Of a DNA stretch of 52,136 nucleotides, positions 34,717 through 42,878 are shown one piece after another; the first letter of the stretch is position 1; each line of letters opens with the position of its first letter. The notes beneath the pieces are model-generated. The model worked only from the letters and a program-made list of their open reading frames with translations. It was not told the DNA's origin and did not search any database. This DNA comes from Candidatus Thermoflexus sinensis (GTDB taxonomy: Bacteria > Chloroflexota > Anaerolineae > Thermoflexales > Thermoflexaceae): NCBI GenBank assembly GCA_016842045.1, contig JAEVEY010000155.1:1-52136 (forward strand). The letters run 5' to 3'. The position numbers were made by a program, and so were the translations under genes.

Positions 34717-35841
34717 TCAAGGCTTGGTCCTGGGCACCAGATGAACCAGCAAGGGCCCGATGATGGCGCTGAGCAGCACGTAAGCGGCCGTCAGAGGAAC
34801 GAAAGGGGCGGAAGGCATCGCCTGGAGAACCAGGCCGGCGATCACTCCCGAGAGCTCCCCCCGGGCAACCATCAAGGCCCCAGTCCGCCAGCGGGCCCAT
34901 CGGCCGAGACGCTGTCGTCGGGCGGCCCACCACCCGGTGAGCCATTTGGTAAATCCGGTGATCAGCACCAGACCTCCCGCGAGCGGTAACACGGGCGGCA
35001 GAAGCCCCGGGTCCAGACGCAGGCCCAGGGTGAGGAAGAAAACGGTTGCGGAAAGATCCCGAACCGGTCCGATCAGTCGCCGCGCACGCTCTTTCACTGG
35101 ATCGGAGATGGCGATTCCCAGCAGGAAGCCGCTGATCGCTGCCGGGATCTGCAATAGGGTAGCTATTCCTCCAGCCAGCAGCACCAGCCCGAACAGGGAG
35201 AGCAGAAGGACCCCATCGCTTTCATGATCCACGGCGCGGCTGAGAGCCTGACCAAAGCGTATGGCTGTCCACAGCGCCCCGATGGACAGGAGGGTGGTCA
35301 GAAGGAGAGGCCCGGCCATAGAGGATTCGGCGTGGAAGATCAAGGCAGCAGCAGGGGGAAGCAGAAGCGCGACCAGCATATCTTCGAGGACCGAAATCGA
35401 GACTGCGATGCGGGCCTCTGGAAGTTCTTCCAACCTCAGCTCGGCAATCAGATGAGCGAGGATCCCGGAGGAAGTAATCAGAGTGGCCCCTCCCATCAAC
35501 ACAGCCAGAGGCAGGCTCCACCCCATCCCCACAGCCAGCAGGAAACCCGGCAGGAAGTTCAGCAGGACATCCACCAGGCCGTCCGGGAGATGGGCCTGAA
35601 GGGCTTCCCGAAGCTCCTGCCCGCTATATTCCAGCCCCAGCATGAAAAGCAGAAGCAGCGATCCGATCTCGGCGGTGACCTGCACAAAGGATTCGCTGAA
35701 GCGCAGGGGGACGATGCCCCCTTCGCCGAAAGCCAGTCCGGCCAGCAGAATGAAGGGAATGGGGGAGAATCCCAGGTAGTAAGCCGTGCGGTAAAGCAGG
35801 GCAAGTCCAACGAAGATCAGGCCGAGCTCAATGAGAACCAT
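34717..35841 (-). CDS. Cation/proton antiporter, CPA2 (KefB-like) membrane domain
   Basis: 374 aa, about 11-12 membrane segments. Typical sequences: LLLLFMLGLEYS, GGATLITSSGILAHL, VLEDMLVALLLP, and ISGFLLGIAIS. Only the Na_H_exchanger domain is present; the TrkA-N/C regulatory domains of Kef proteins are absent, and no separate TrkA-like gene adjoins. GGAGG lies 5 nt before ATG 35841. Converges with arginase. Likely exchanges K+ or Na+ for H+, exact ion unknown. Confidence 0.9.
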   Translation of the reverse strand: MVLIELGLIFVGLALLYRTAYYLGFSPIPFILLAGLAFGEGGIVPLRFSESFVQVTAEIGSLLLLFMLGLEYSGQELREALQAHLPDGLVDVLLNFLPGFLLAVGMGWSLPLAVLMGGATLITSSGILAHLIAELRLEELPEARIAVSISVLEDMLVALLLPPAAALIFHAESSMAGPLLLTTLLSIGALWTAIRFGQALSRAVDHESDGVLLLSLFGLVLLAGGIATLLQIPAAISGFLLGIAISDPVKERARRLIGPVRDLSATVFFLTLGLRLDPGLLPPVLPLAGGLVLITGFTKWLTGWWAARRQRLGRWARWRTGALMVARGELSGVIAGLVLQAMPSAPFVPLTAAYVLLSAIIGPLLVHLVPRTKP

Positions 35842-35915
35842 TCAGGCCTCCAGAAGCCGCTGGCTTGAGGCGGGGGAGCCCGTTTTTATGGGAGTGCAAG
35901 CCGTCGAAGGCAGCC

Positions 35916-36077
35916 TGCTGCTCCTTCCAGATTTGATTTTCTTTGGTTTTGGTCCCCTGGGGATTTGGGGGCGAGCCGGGCGCTTCGGCGCCCGGCTCGC
36001 CCCCAAAATCTCGAGGGGGGTGGGGCCATTGGCCCACACTATCTCACATTCTCAAAACAAATCTGGATGAAGCACTA
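35916..36077 (-). repeat. Element R3: palindromic MITE-like repeat, family R (GC hairpin only)
   Basis: 162 bp, ends TGCTCCTTCCAGATTTG and, inverted, TAGTGCTTCATCCAGATTTG. Has the GC hairpin CGAGCCGGGCGC-TTCG-GCGCCCGGCTCG but lacks the C-rich hairpin of R1/R2. Upstream of the antiporter gene. Confidence 0.85.
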
Positions 36078-36093
36078 CCTCCCGCCTGGAAGT

Positions 36094-36133
36094 GAAAAAT
36101 CCGGGCGGGCCCGCTTTGCGGCCCGCCCGGATT
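36094..36133 (-). terminator. Terminator of the zinc-ribbon membrane gene
   Basis: On the reverse strand AATCCGGGCGGGC pairs with GCCCGCCCGGATT, followed by TTTTCAC. About 50 nt after the stop codon. Confidence 0.85.
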
Positions 36134-36183
36134 CCTGTCATGCTCTCGAAAAGGCTAAAAAGGGGAATATTGTGGACTGGCGC

Positions 36184-36534
36184 TCACTCCGAATAAGCGG
36201 GCCCTGCCGTGAGCGGCCCCGCCAGGTTCCGGAATTCCACCCGGTTCCAGCCGCAGCGGGTGCAGGTGACCTGGAGCTCCTCCACGTAAGGATCGTGATC
36301 GTCAGGCTGGATGGCGGACCAGCGAAGCCGTCCGCCGCACTGGGGACAGGTGGGAGTGATCAGCCAGGAATAAACCCCCGGGGGGTTGATCCAGGCCAGG
36401 GCCGTCATCACCAGGGCCAGGATGACGCCGATCAGAGCGGGCCCCTGGGGTCGAAGCCCGATCCAGATCCCCAGCCAGATCAGCGCCAGCAGGGCGATGA
36501 ACCAGCGCACATAGGGGTATCGGATGAACAGCAT
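36184..36534 (-). CDS. Small membrane protein with C-terminal zinc ribbon
   Basis: 116 aa. Two membrane segments (about 11-27 and 33-50), then a zinc ribbon with Cys63/Cys66 (CPQCGG) and Cys91/Cys94 (CTRCGW). ATG 36534 has GGAGGAACCC before it; a longer frame start at 36552 lacks a site. Own terminator. Not recognised beyond these features. Confidence 0.7.
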   Translation of the reverse strand: MLFIRYPYVRWFIALLALIWLGIWIGLRPQGPALIGVILALVMTALAWINPPGVYSWLITPTCPQCGGRLRWSAIQPDDHDPYVEELQVTCTRCGWNRVEFRNLAGPLTAGPAYSE

Positions 36535-36723
36535 GGGTTCCTCCGTCGGCAAACCAGGATCATCGGACTGGCTACTGCTTCCATTTCCACGATGCGGCGT
36601 TTCATTGGGCTTTTCTTCCCCTTCCCTGCCGCCTAAAAGGGCTGCAGAGAAGGGGATCCATCGGAAGTGGGGGATCGCCCCTTCAAGGATCCTTGCTTCC
36701 CCCGGACGCGCAGGGCCGCCGCG

Positions 36724-37290
36724 CTATTCCTTCTTCGTGTTGTTCGTGAAAATCGGAAGATGTCCCAGGGAGATGATATGACGCCACTTGGCTCGCTCGC
36801 CTTCCGTAAACACGGCCGCTTCCGCGATCACGATGGCACCCGCCTTGTTCATGAGCAGGCGCATGGCCTGCAGGGTCGACCCGGTGGAGATCACATCATC
36901 CACCAGCACCACCTTCCGACCGCGGACCAGCTCGATGTCTTTCTCGTCCAGGTAAAGCGTCTGAGGTTGCCCCGTTGTGATCGAAAGGGTCTCCGCGCTC
37001 AGCGCCTCGCCCATGTAGGGCTTGTAGCTCTTGCGCAGGATCACGTAGGGCAGGCCTGTTTCAACGGAAAGCTGATAGGCCAGGGGGATGGCCTTGGCCT
37101 CCGGGGTGACGATCACCTCTGCCTCTTTGGGGATCCGCCTGGCCAGCTCTTTAGCCGCCGCCAGGACCACCTCGGTGTCCCCCAGCATGTTGAAGATGGC
37201 AATGCGCACACCGGGGGCGATCTCAAATAACGGGAGATGCCGGACCAACCCCGCGATCTCCACGGTATAGGTCTCACGCTTCGGGCGCAT
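36724..37290 (-). CDS. Purine phosphoribosyltransferase-like protein (Apt/PurR-type)
   Basis: 188 aa. PRPP-binding motif VVLVDDVISTGSTLQAM (about 129-145) is intact. VTPEAKAIPLAYQLS and GLPYVILRKSYKPYMGE resemble adenine phosphoribosyltransferase and xanthine-type enzymes. It could be a salvage enzyme or a PRPP-sensing regulator; no HTH is seen. ATG 37290 is preferred for GGGAGGTG upstream. Nearby on the chromosome is a second PRTase gene (hpt), so purine salvage is plausible. Confidence 0.85.
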   Translation of the reverse strand: MRPKRETYTVEIAGLVRHLPLFEIAPGVRIAIFNMLGDTEVVLAAAKELARRIPKEAEVIVTPEAKAIPLAYQLSVETGLPYVILRKSYKPYMGEALSAETLSITTGQPQTLYLDEKDIELVRGRKVVLVDDVISTGSTLQAMRLLMNKAGAIVIAEAAVFTEGERAKWRHIISLGHLPIFTNNTKKE

Positions 37291-37321
37291 AGGATTCACC
37301 TCCCGCCAGGATGCCGAAGCT

Positions 37322-37327
37322 ATTATA
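37322..37327 (-). promoter_or_regulatory. -10 box (TATAAT) of the phosphoribosyltransferase gene
   Basis: Perfect TATAAT on the reverse strand, 32 nt before the start codon. No clear -35. Confidence 0.5.
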
Positions 37328-37375
37328 ACTCAACTGGCGGTCCCTGCTCTTGCTTCTTTCACTTTTTATGTGGAT

Positions 37376-37463
37376 CCCCCCTCCCCGCGGCCCAAAGGGC
37401 CGCAGGGAGGGGAGAAATATATTTGGGGTGGACGGGGTCGCCGAAGGCGACCCCGTCCACCCC
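37376..37463. repeat. Two adjacent hairpins next to R4
   Basis: C-rich hairpin with apex GGCCC-AAA-GGGCC (37376-37412, one mismatch) followed by GGGGTGGACGGGGTCGCC-GAA-GGCGACCCCGTCCACCCC (37425-37463). The second has the same CC-GAA-GG apex as the R hairpins but different arms. Confidence 0.75.
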
Positions 37464-37477
37464 CCAAAAAAACTGAA

Positions 37478-37636
37478 TAGTGCTCCCTCCAGATTTGATT
37501 TTTGGTTTTGGTCCCCTGGGGGTTTGGGGGCGAGCCGGGCGCTTCGGCGCCCGGCTCGCCCCCAAAATCTCGAGGGGGGTGGGGCCATTGGCCCACACCC
37601 TCTTATATCCTCAAAACAAATCTGGACGAAGCACTA
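37478..37636 (-). repeat. Element R4: palindromic MITE-like repeat, family R (GC hairpin only)
   Basis: 159 bp, ends TAGTGCTCCCTCCAGATTTG and, inverted, TAGTGCTTCGTCCAGATTTG. Nearly identical to R3 inside, with the same CGAGCCGGGCGC-TTCG hairpin. TA at both ends would fit insertion at TA. Stops about 60 nt before the promoter of the nucleotidyltransferase gene. Confidence 0.88.
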
Positions 37637-37698
37637 GATTTTGAGCCGCCCACTTTTGGGGAATGCGAAGGGCAACCCTTAACGGCGATCATCCGGGT

Positions 37699-37704
37699 TA
37701 TAAT
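37699..37704 (+). promoter_or_regulatory. -10 box (TATAAT) of nucleotidyltransferase gene
   Basis: Perfect TATAAT 53 nt before the start; -35 weak (CCCTTA). Confidence 0.55.
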
Positions 37705-37756
37705 GCTATCGGAGAGCCCCATGGGAGCATGACCTCGTGATGAAGGAGGCAACACC

Positions 37757-38743
37757 ATGAAAGCGGTGATCCCGGTGGCCGGGTTTGGAACCCGGCTGCG
37801 CCCCCACACTTATAGTAAGCCGAAACCGCTGATCAACGTCGCCGGCAAACCCTTCCTGGGCTATATCCTGGAGAAACTGGCGGCTCTGAACCCGCAGGAA
37901 TACATCTTCATTGTGGGCTACCTGGGCGAGCAGATCCAGCACTATGTGGACAGCACTTACCGGTTGCCTGCCCGCTATGTGGAACAGAAGGAGCTTCTCG
38001 GACAGGCCCATGCCCTCTGGCTGGCCCGCGACTATATCGATGGTCCAATCGTGATCATCTTCGCGGACACCCTCTTTGAGGCGGATCTCCAGGACCTGGA
38101 TTCCCCGGATGCGGATGGGATCGCCTTCGTGAAAGAAGTCGAGGATCCCCGTCGCTTCGGCGTGGTGGAGCTGGACGCGCGGGGCTATGTCACCCGGTTT
38201 GTGGAGAAGCCGACCAGCCTGGAGAACCGGCTGGCGGTGATCGGAATGTATTACATCCGCAACGGTCCCCTGCTGGTGAAGGCCTGTGAGGAATTAATGG
38301 CCCGTGGGATCCGCACCCGGGGCGAGTATTTCCTGACCGATGCGCTGAACATCTTTCTGGAATATGGCCAGCGGCTACGGGTTCGGGAAGTCAACGTGTG
38401 GGTGGATTGCGGGACGCCGGAGGCAGTGCTGGAGACGAATCGATACCTCCTCTCCCATGGCCACGACAATTCCCGGGAGGCCCAGCGGGAGGGCGTGGTG
38501 GTCATCCCCCCCGTCTTTATCTCCCCCAGCGCCCACGTGCGCCACGCGGTGATTGGTCCTTACGCCACCATCGCCGATGGATGCTTCATCGAAAACGCTA
38601 TCATTCGCGACTCCATTGTGGATAGCGGGGCGCGGATCGTGAACGCCGTCCTGGAGCAGTCCCTGATCGGGCGTGACGCATATGTGGGCGGGCGGTTCCG
38701 GCGGTTCAATGTGGGGGATTCCTCCAGCATCGATTTCACCTGA
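37757..38743 (+). CDS. Sugar-phosphate nucleotidyltransferase (RmlA/GlmU-like)
   Basis: 328 aa. N-terminal nucleotidyltransferase: VAGFGTRLRPHT and KPKPLINVAGKP bind the nucleotide, IFADTLFEADL carries the metal Asp, and FVEKP and VDCGTPEAVLETN are typical. The C-terminus (about 250-310) shows left-handed beta-helix hexapeptides (ISPSAHVRHAVIGPYATIAD). Makes an NDP-sugar, most likely dTDP- or UDP-glucose-type; the substrate is not decided by sequence. GGAGG precedes ATG 37757. No other sugar genes adjoin. Confidence 0.9.
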   Translation: MKAVIPVAGFGTRLRPHTYSKPKPLINVAGKPFLGYILEKLAALNPQEYIFIVGYLGEQIQHYVDSTYRLPARYVEQKELLGQAHALWLARDYIDGPIVIIFADTLFEADLQDLDSPDADGIAFVKEVEDPRRFGVVELDARGYVTRFVEKPTSLENRLAVIGMYYIRNGPLLVKACEELMARGIRTRGEYFLTDALNIFLEYGQRLRVREVNVWVDCGTPEAVLETNRYLLSHGHDNSREAQREGVVVIPPVFISPSAHVRHAVIGPYATIADGCFIENAIIRDSIVDSGARIVNAVLEQSLIGRDAYVGGRFRRFNVGDSSSIDFT

Positions 38744-38745
38744 GC

Positions 38746-38910
38746 GGAAGTTGCGCGGTTAGCCTTCCCCCGGGGTTTGGGGCGCTGAGCCAGGCCCCTC
38801 GGCGCCGGACCCGGCCCCGAAACGGGAAAGGGGCCCCTCGACTCCCCCAAAAAAATGGGGGGTGGGGCCATTCTACCTCTTCTCGCGAGCCCCGAACTGC
38901 GTAACTCCTA
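38746..38910 (+). repeat. Element S3: degraded family S repeat
   Basis: Right half is a perfect S arm (GGGGTGGGGCCATTCTACC to TAACTCCTA at 38910). Left end GGAAGTTGCGCGGTTAGCC is a diverged copy. Interior is an eroded GC hairpin. Begins 3 nt after the nucleotidyltransferase stop. Confidence 0.65.
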
Positions 38911-38911
38911 T

Positions 38912-39072
38912 ATCTGAGCGTTCCCGTGGGAGGTTGGGGGGGGCGAGCCGACGCCAAAGGTGCCCGGCTCGCCCCAGATCCCCACGTCCCGAAGATCCGT
39001 AGGGAGAGGGGATCCTGGGGGGTAGAGTTATCCGCTGGACCCGAACGGGATGATGACGGAAAAGCCCTGGAA
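38912..39072 (-). repeat. Element V2: repeat of family V
   Basis: About 160 bp, directly adjoining S3. Reverse strand shares GGCTTTTCCGTC, TTCGGGTCCAGCGGAT and a GGCGAGCCGGGC hairpin with V1. Boundaries approximate. Confidence 0.55.
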
Positions 39073-39077
39073 AAGGG

Positions 39078-39680
39078 TCAGGAGCCTTCGATGCCCTCCA
39101 TGGCTTCCAGGGCTTCGGCCTTAAGCACGGCCACAAAGGGAAGATTACGGAACTTCTCATCCAGATCCAGGCCATAGCCGAAGACAAAAACATTGGGGAT
39201 CTCGAAGCCAACGTAATCGAGGGGAACATCGATCTCCCGCCGGGCTTTCTTATCCAGCAATGCGCAGACGCGCAGAGTGGCCGGGTTGCGGGTCCAGAGC
39301 AGCCGCAGGATGTGATCCAGCGTCCGACCGCTGTCGACGATGTCCTCTACGATCAAAACGTGGCGCCCCTCAATGTTGGTCTGGAGATCCATCAGGATGC
39401 GCACGATTCCGGTGGACTGACGGGCGCCTACCCCGTAGCTGGTGATGGCCATGAAGTCAATCTCATGGGGAATGGTGATGTGGCGCATGAGATCCGTGAG
39501 GAACATCACCCCGCCTTTCAGCACACAAACCAGCACCAGATCTTTGCCAGCGTAATCCCGGGAGATCTGTTCCCCCAGTTCGGCGATCCGGCGTTGCAAC
39601 ACATCCGTGGGGATCAGAACGCGTTCGATCAGATGCTCACATCCCCATCGTGAGGGGGTTTCCACTATGGTCTCCTTCAT
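39078..39680 (-). CDS. hpt: Hypoxanthine phosphoribosyltransferase
   Basis: 200 aa. Converts hypoxanthine/guanine and PRPP to IMP/GMP. PRPP motif LIVEDIVDSGRTL, the CVLKGGVMFLTDLMRHI block, EIDFMAITSYG, and C-terminal DYVGFEIPNVFVFGYGLDLDEKFRNLP are all family hallmarks. An N-terminal extension of about 12 residues precedes the core. ATG 39680 is used, with GGAGGTTAGG upstream. Downstream of tdk on the same strand; element U1 lies between. Confidence 0.95.
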   Translation of the reverse strand: MKETIVETPSRWGCEHLIERVLIPTDVLQRRIAELGEQISRDYAGKDLVLVCVLKGGVMFLTDLMRHITIPHEIDFMAITSYGVGARQSTGIVRILMDLQTNIEGRHVLIVEDIVDSGRTLDHILRLLWTRNPATLRVCALLDKKARREIDVPLDYVGFEIPNVFVFGYGLDLDEKFRNLPFVAVLKAEALEAMEGIEGS

Positions 39681-39718
39681 CCTAACCTCCAGCCAGGCGC
39701 CCCTTTCTAATCCCGAGG

Positions 39719-39905
39719 GTAGCGACTCAGCCTGACCTCATTCGGTTCGGGGCTTTTGCGAAGAGATGGAAGGCCCCCCTGATCTTCCCTCCCCGCGACC
39801 CTCTGGGCCGTGGGGAGGGAGGTGAAGAATATTTGCCCCCAGAAGAAAACCTGCGGGAAATGCCCATATCCGTATGGCGTTGCCTGAGAATAGCGGAATC
39901 GTTAC
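39719..39905 (+). repeat. Element U1: MITE-like repeat, family U
   Basis: 187 bp. Ends GTAGCGACTCAGCC and, inverted, GTAACGATTCCGC. Interior: ATTCGGTTCGGGGCTTTTGCGA, a C-rich hairpin with apex ACCCTCTGGGCC, and AAGAAAACCTGCGG. Its right end GTTAC (39901-39905) contains the tdk stop codon. Confidence 0.7.
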
Positions 39906-40477
39906 TCTCGAGGGACCACATGACAGCGGCGGCAGCGAGCCTCGTAAGTTTCGCTTCCCCCTACCAGGATCACCGGATCATCATAGCGAGCGGGCCGCCC
40001 ATTGATAAGCCGCTGGGTCCGGGTGGCAGGAGCCCCGCATACCACACAGATCGCATGGAGCTTATCCACCTGCTCGGCCTGGGCCATGAGAAGCGGCATC
40101 GGCCCGAAGGGCTCGCCCCGGAAATCCATATCCAGGCCGGCCACAATCACGCGGATTCCCCGCTCCGCCAGTTCCTGGACGACATCGGCGATCTCCCAAT
40201 CAAAGAACTGAGCCTCATCGATCCCGACCACCGTGGTCCCGGGATGGAGGTGCTCAAGGATCGCCCGGGCATGGGGAACGGGAATGGCCTCGATGTCCAG
40301 GCCGTTGTGGGATCGAACCCGTTCGATCCCATATCGGGTATCGATGAGGGGTTTGAACACCTGAACCTGCTGGCGGGCGATCTGGGCGCGGCGGAGCCGG
40401 CGGATCAGCTCCTCGGTTTTGCCGCTGAACATGCAACCACAGATCACTTCCACCCAGCCTGTCCGCGTGGAGTCCAT
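39902..40477 (-). CDS. tdk: Thymidine kinase (type II)
   Basis: 191 aa. Phosphorylates thymidine in salvage. P-loop [25 protein letters not shown], lasso region and zinc-binding cysteines CVVCG and CRRCH are intact. ATG 40477 chosen for GGAGGGAGG; a long upstream extension reads through element S4 and is rejected. The stop codon lies within the terminal repeat of U1, so the C-terminus (VVPRE) may have been changed by the insertion. Confidence 0.95.
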   Translation of the reverse strand: MDSTRTGWVEVICGCMFSGKTEELIRRLRRAQIARQQVQVFKPLIDTRYGIERVRSHNGLDIEAIPVPHARAILEHLHPGTTVVGIDEAQFFDWEIADVVQELAERGIRVIVAGLDMDFRGEPFGPMPLLMAQAEQVDKLHAICVVCGAPATRTQRLINGRPARYDDPVILVGGSETYEARCRRCHVVPRE

Positions 40478-40572
40478 GCCGCCTCCCTCCTGGAGCGATG
40501 CCCTCTGCTGTTCAGACATCGGACGGCGCGTCTCTTCTCCCCGGCGGAAGTTGTCCTGCCGATTGAGTGTGG

Positions 40573-40661
40573 TAGGAGTTACGCAGTTGGGGGCTCGCGA
40601 GAAGAGGTAGAATGGCCCCACCCCAAAAACCCCCAGGAGAAAACCAGCTGCGCAACTCCTA
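40573..40661 (-). repeat. Element S4: MITE-like repeat, family S (no large hairpin)
   Basis: 89 bp, reverse relative to S1. Ends TAGGAGTTACGCAGTTGG and, inverted, TAGGAGTTGCGCAGCTGG. Between tdk and rpmE. Confidence 0.85.
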
Positions 40662-40726
40662 TGTGGAATAGACCCACCCCCTGTCCTGAAAAGCCCCTCA
40701 CCGTCACAACGCAGCAAGCCTGATGA

Positions 40727-40763
40727 AAAACAATGCGAGCGGGCCCCCTCGGACCCGCCCGCA
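40727..40763 (-). terminator. Terminator of the rplU-rpmA-rpmE operon
   Basis: Reverse strand TGCGGGCGGG pairs with CCCGCTCGCA (one G-T), followed by TTGTTTTTC. 7 nt after rpmE. Confidence 0.85.
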
Positions 40764-40769
40764 TCCCTT

Positions 40770-41096
40770 TCATTCGCTCTCGCTCTCTTCCAGAGTCTCG
40801 AGGATCTCCTCCGGCTCCTCAACGACCTCAACCACGGTCTGCTTCCGCTTGCGGCGCTGTGAACGCTCCGCGCGCGCCTTCAGGTACTCCTCATCGCGGG
40901 CGCTCAGGCGTCGCATGAAGCGATCCACCTGACCTTCTTTATCGACGATCCGCTGCTCGCCGGTAAAGAACGGATGGCATTTTGAACATACATCGGTCCG
41001 GATCACCGGCACCGTCGCGCCGGTGGTCCAGGTATTCCCACAGGCGCAGATCACCTGGGCGTTGGGATACCATGTGGGATGGATTCCCGGCTTCAT
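40770..41096 (-). CDS. rpmE: Ribosomal protein bL31 with acidic C-terminal extension
   Basis: 108 aa. Zinc ligands Cys17, Cys19, Cys37 and Cys40 (ICACGN and [10 protein letters not shown]) mark the zinc-binding C+ form. The usual 66-75 residues are followed by about 35 extra residues, first basic (RSQRRKRKQ) then strongly acidic ([16 protein letters not shown]). ATG overlaps the rpmA stop (ATGA), so translation is coupled. C+ L31 genes are often Zur targets in other bacteria; no Zur-like palindrome was seen here. Confidence 0.96.
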   Translation of the reverse strand: MKPGIHPTWYPNAQVICACGNTWTTGATVPVIRTDVCSKCHPFFTGEQRIVDKEGQVDRFMRRLSARDEEYLKARAERSQRRKRKQTVVEVVEEPEEILETLEESESE

Positions 41097-41389
41097 GCAT
41101 CACCTCCGTTTTGCGACGCGCCGTTCGGGCGAACCGGCTCGGGATACACGCTCACCCGCTTCCGGCCGCCGCGCATGAACTCGAAACGCACATATCCATC
41201 GATCAGGGCGAAGAGCGTGTAATCCCGGCCCATCCCCACGTTCTTGCCGGGGTAGATCCGGGTGCCGCACTGGCGGACCAGGATATTTCCGGCCCGCACG
41301 AACTGTCCGTCGAACCGCTTCACACCAAGGCGCTTGGATTCGCTATCCCGTCCATTGCGGCTGGCGCCGCCACCCTTCTTGTGGGCCAT
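41093..41389 (-). CDS. rpmA: Ribosomal protein bL27
   Basis: 98 aa. Starts [16 protein letters not shown], the conserved N-terminus near the peptidyl transferase centre, with no cleavable leader as in Firmicutes. [24 protein letters not shown] follows in pattern. Slightly longer than usual at the C-terminus. Middle gene of the operon, 11 nt after rplU. Confidence 0.97.
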   Translation of the reverse strand: MAHKKGGGASRNGRDSESKRLGVKRFDGQFVRAGNILVRQCGTRIYPGKNVGMGRDYTLFALIDGYVRFEFMRGGRKRVSVYPEPVRPNGASQNGGDA

Positions 41390-41400
41390 GGTTGCCTCCT

Positions 41401-41733
41401 TTATACAGATACCGGGACGCCCGCTTCGATTGCGTCAATTCGCAGAACCGTGTAGGTCTGGCGATGGCCCTGCTTGCGTCGATAGCGCTTGGCGCCCGGT
41501 CGGTATTTGAACACAATGATTTTCTCCCCCTTCACCTGCCCCAGCACCGTGGCCCGCACCCGGGCCTCCGGGATGACCGGCCGACCGATTCGAACCTGTT
41601 CTCCTTCCCCGACCATCAGAACGCGGTCGATCTCCAGAGAAGCACCAGCCTGAAGGGGAAGCTTCTCGACCTGGATCTGATCGCCCACTTTCACACGATA
41701 TTGGTGTCCACCGAGTTCGATCACCGCAAACAC
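41401..41733 (-). CDS. rplU: Ribosomal protein bL21
   Basis: 110 aa. [21 protein letters not shown] start and C-terminal [16 protein letters not shown] are family hallmarks. First gene of the L21-L27-L31 operon, 108 nt downstream of tRNA-Gln. CAGGAGG lies upstream of ATG 41733. The usual order L21-L27 is kept; L31 as third gene is less common. Confidence 0.97.
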   Translation of the reverse strand: MFAVIELGGHQYRVKVGDQIQVEKLPLQAGASLEIDRVLMVGEGEQVRIGRPVIPEARVRATVLGQVKGEKIIVFKYRPGAKRYRRKQGHRQTYTVLRIDAIEAGVPVSV

Positions 41734-41810
41734 GATGAGACCTCCTGTGAATGGCTGCGTTTTTCAGAGAGCGGAAGGCCAGCCGGACCTTCTAACCGTC
41801 CAGGGATGAA

Positions 41811-41838
41811 AGAAAGGGCCGCCCCGGGCGGCCCTTTC
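41811..41838 (-). terminator. Terminator of tRNA-Gln
   Basis: Reverse strand AAAGGGCCGCCC / GGGCGGCCCTTT followed by CTTTC, right after the tRNA. Confidence 0.8.
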
Positions 41839-41841
41839 CCC

Positions 41842-41916
41842 TGGCTGCGGGGGGAGGACTCGAACCTCCATACCCGGATCCAGAGTCCGGTGTGTTGCCC
41901 CTTACACCACCCCGCA
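41842..41916 (-). tRNA. tRNA-Gln (anticodon CTG)
   Basis: Acceptor TGCGGGG/CCCCGCA, anticodon stem CCGGA/TCCGG with loop CTCTGGA giving CTG, T arm GGAGG-TTCGAGT-CCTCC, discriminator G, CCA encoded at 41842-41844. Confidence 0.95.
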
Positions 41917-41967
41917 GGGCCGTTCTTCATTTTACACGGGCCCTGCTTTTCCGGTCAAGCCAGCACC

Positions 41968-42162
41968 CCTCGTTGAGGAGGCTTTTCCGTCCTCGTACCA
42001 TTCGGGTCCAGCGGATGGTCCCACCATCCTCCCCATGATCTTTCGCACCGTGGGGAGGCTGAAAAGGATGCTGGGGGCGAGCCGGGCGCTTTCGGCGCCT
42101 GGCTCACCCCCAAACCCCCATGAGAACAACGTATAAAAAAGCTTTGCCTCGTTGAGGAGGCT
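41968..42162 (+). repeat. Element V1 flanked by a 16-bp direct repeat
   Basis: CCTCGTTGAGGAGGCT occurs at 41968-41983 and 42147-42162. Between them: GGCTTTTCCGTC, TTCGGGTCCAGCGGAT and the hairpin GAGCCGGGCGC-TTTC-GGCGCCTGGCTC, shared with V2. The direct repeat could be a target duplication or element end. Confidence 0.6.
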
Positions 42163-42339
42163 GCTTCCAGCAGCCCCCTCTATTCGAAAGAACGGATATG
42201 CTTTCGCGCCTCGAAAGCGGACACTGCCTGGAAAGAACTCAAGGGCCCCATCTCCCTCTTACAGCCCGGAGGACCGCGGGGGAGGAAGATTTCAAGGGCA
42301 GCGAGGGCTCTCCGCCTCCGCTCCAGCTCGCCAGATCAT
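42163..42339. other. Remaining intergenic part, nothing recognised
   Basis: Downstream of the small membrane gene. Contains CTGCTTCCAGCAG hairpin at its start; no gene. Confidence 0.4.
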
Positions 42340-42687
42340 CTACATGAGGCCCAGCCCCAGGCCAATCGCCAGGCAAAGGAGGGCCGCTAAGCCGAACCGC
42401 CACGTCACGGCCATCCAGGGCGCGTAGCGGGCCCGCTGGTCGTGGAGAACTTCCGACAGCGACCGCTGCTCCCGCAGTGCCTGCCAGGGCGCGGCCATGT
42501 TGCCGCCCATCTCCGCCACCGCCGGGAACGCCGCGATGAGGAAATAAACCAGGCCGATCCAGAACAGGCCATCAGAGATCCGGTGGAAGGTGATGCCCCC
42601 CTGGATCCCGCTGAGCAGCACGGCGATCCCCACCGCGAGCCCGGTCAGCCCGATGATCTGCATCCCACCCCGATAGAAGCGAGACAT
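42340..42687 (-). CDS. Small membrane protein of unknown function
   Basis: 115 aa with three membrane segments (about 10-26, 38-56 and 96-113) and a basic loop between the last two (REQRSLSEVLHDQRARY). AAAGGAG upstream of ATG 42687 supports it as a gene. Not recognised. 191 nt downstream of the P1 peptidase, possibly same transcript. Confidence 0.65.
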   Translation of the reverse strand: MSRFYRGGMQIIGLTGLAVGIAVLLSGIQGGITFHRISDGLFWIGLVYFLIAAFPAVAEMGGNMAAPWQALREQRSLSEVLHDQRARYAPWMAVTWRFGLAALLCLAIGLGLGLM

Positions 42688-42878
42688 CTTTACACTCCTT
42701 TCCCGGGTTCATCACGCCACAGTTGGAAGGGAAAACAACAGAGACCTTCGCCAGGGCCCAACCGGGCGAGAGGGGAGATGAAGTTCGTTTCCGATCTGGC
42801 CGGGCACCCATCGGAGGGCGCGCTTCCCGACGCGCCGCTAACGGCGGACCTCCACCCACCGGCCCCGAAGGGTCGCCC

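Noticed and set aside
35842-37598. Short frames that repeat the peptide MGQWPHPP and similar in several gaps
   Set aside because: They are translations of the R, S and T repeat elements; the same peptide recurs because the DNA repeats.
40478-40831. Long N-terminal extension of thymidine kinase
   Set aside because: Runs through element S4 and has no homologous sequence; ATG 40477 has a strong ribosome site.
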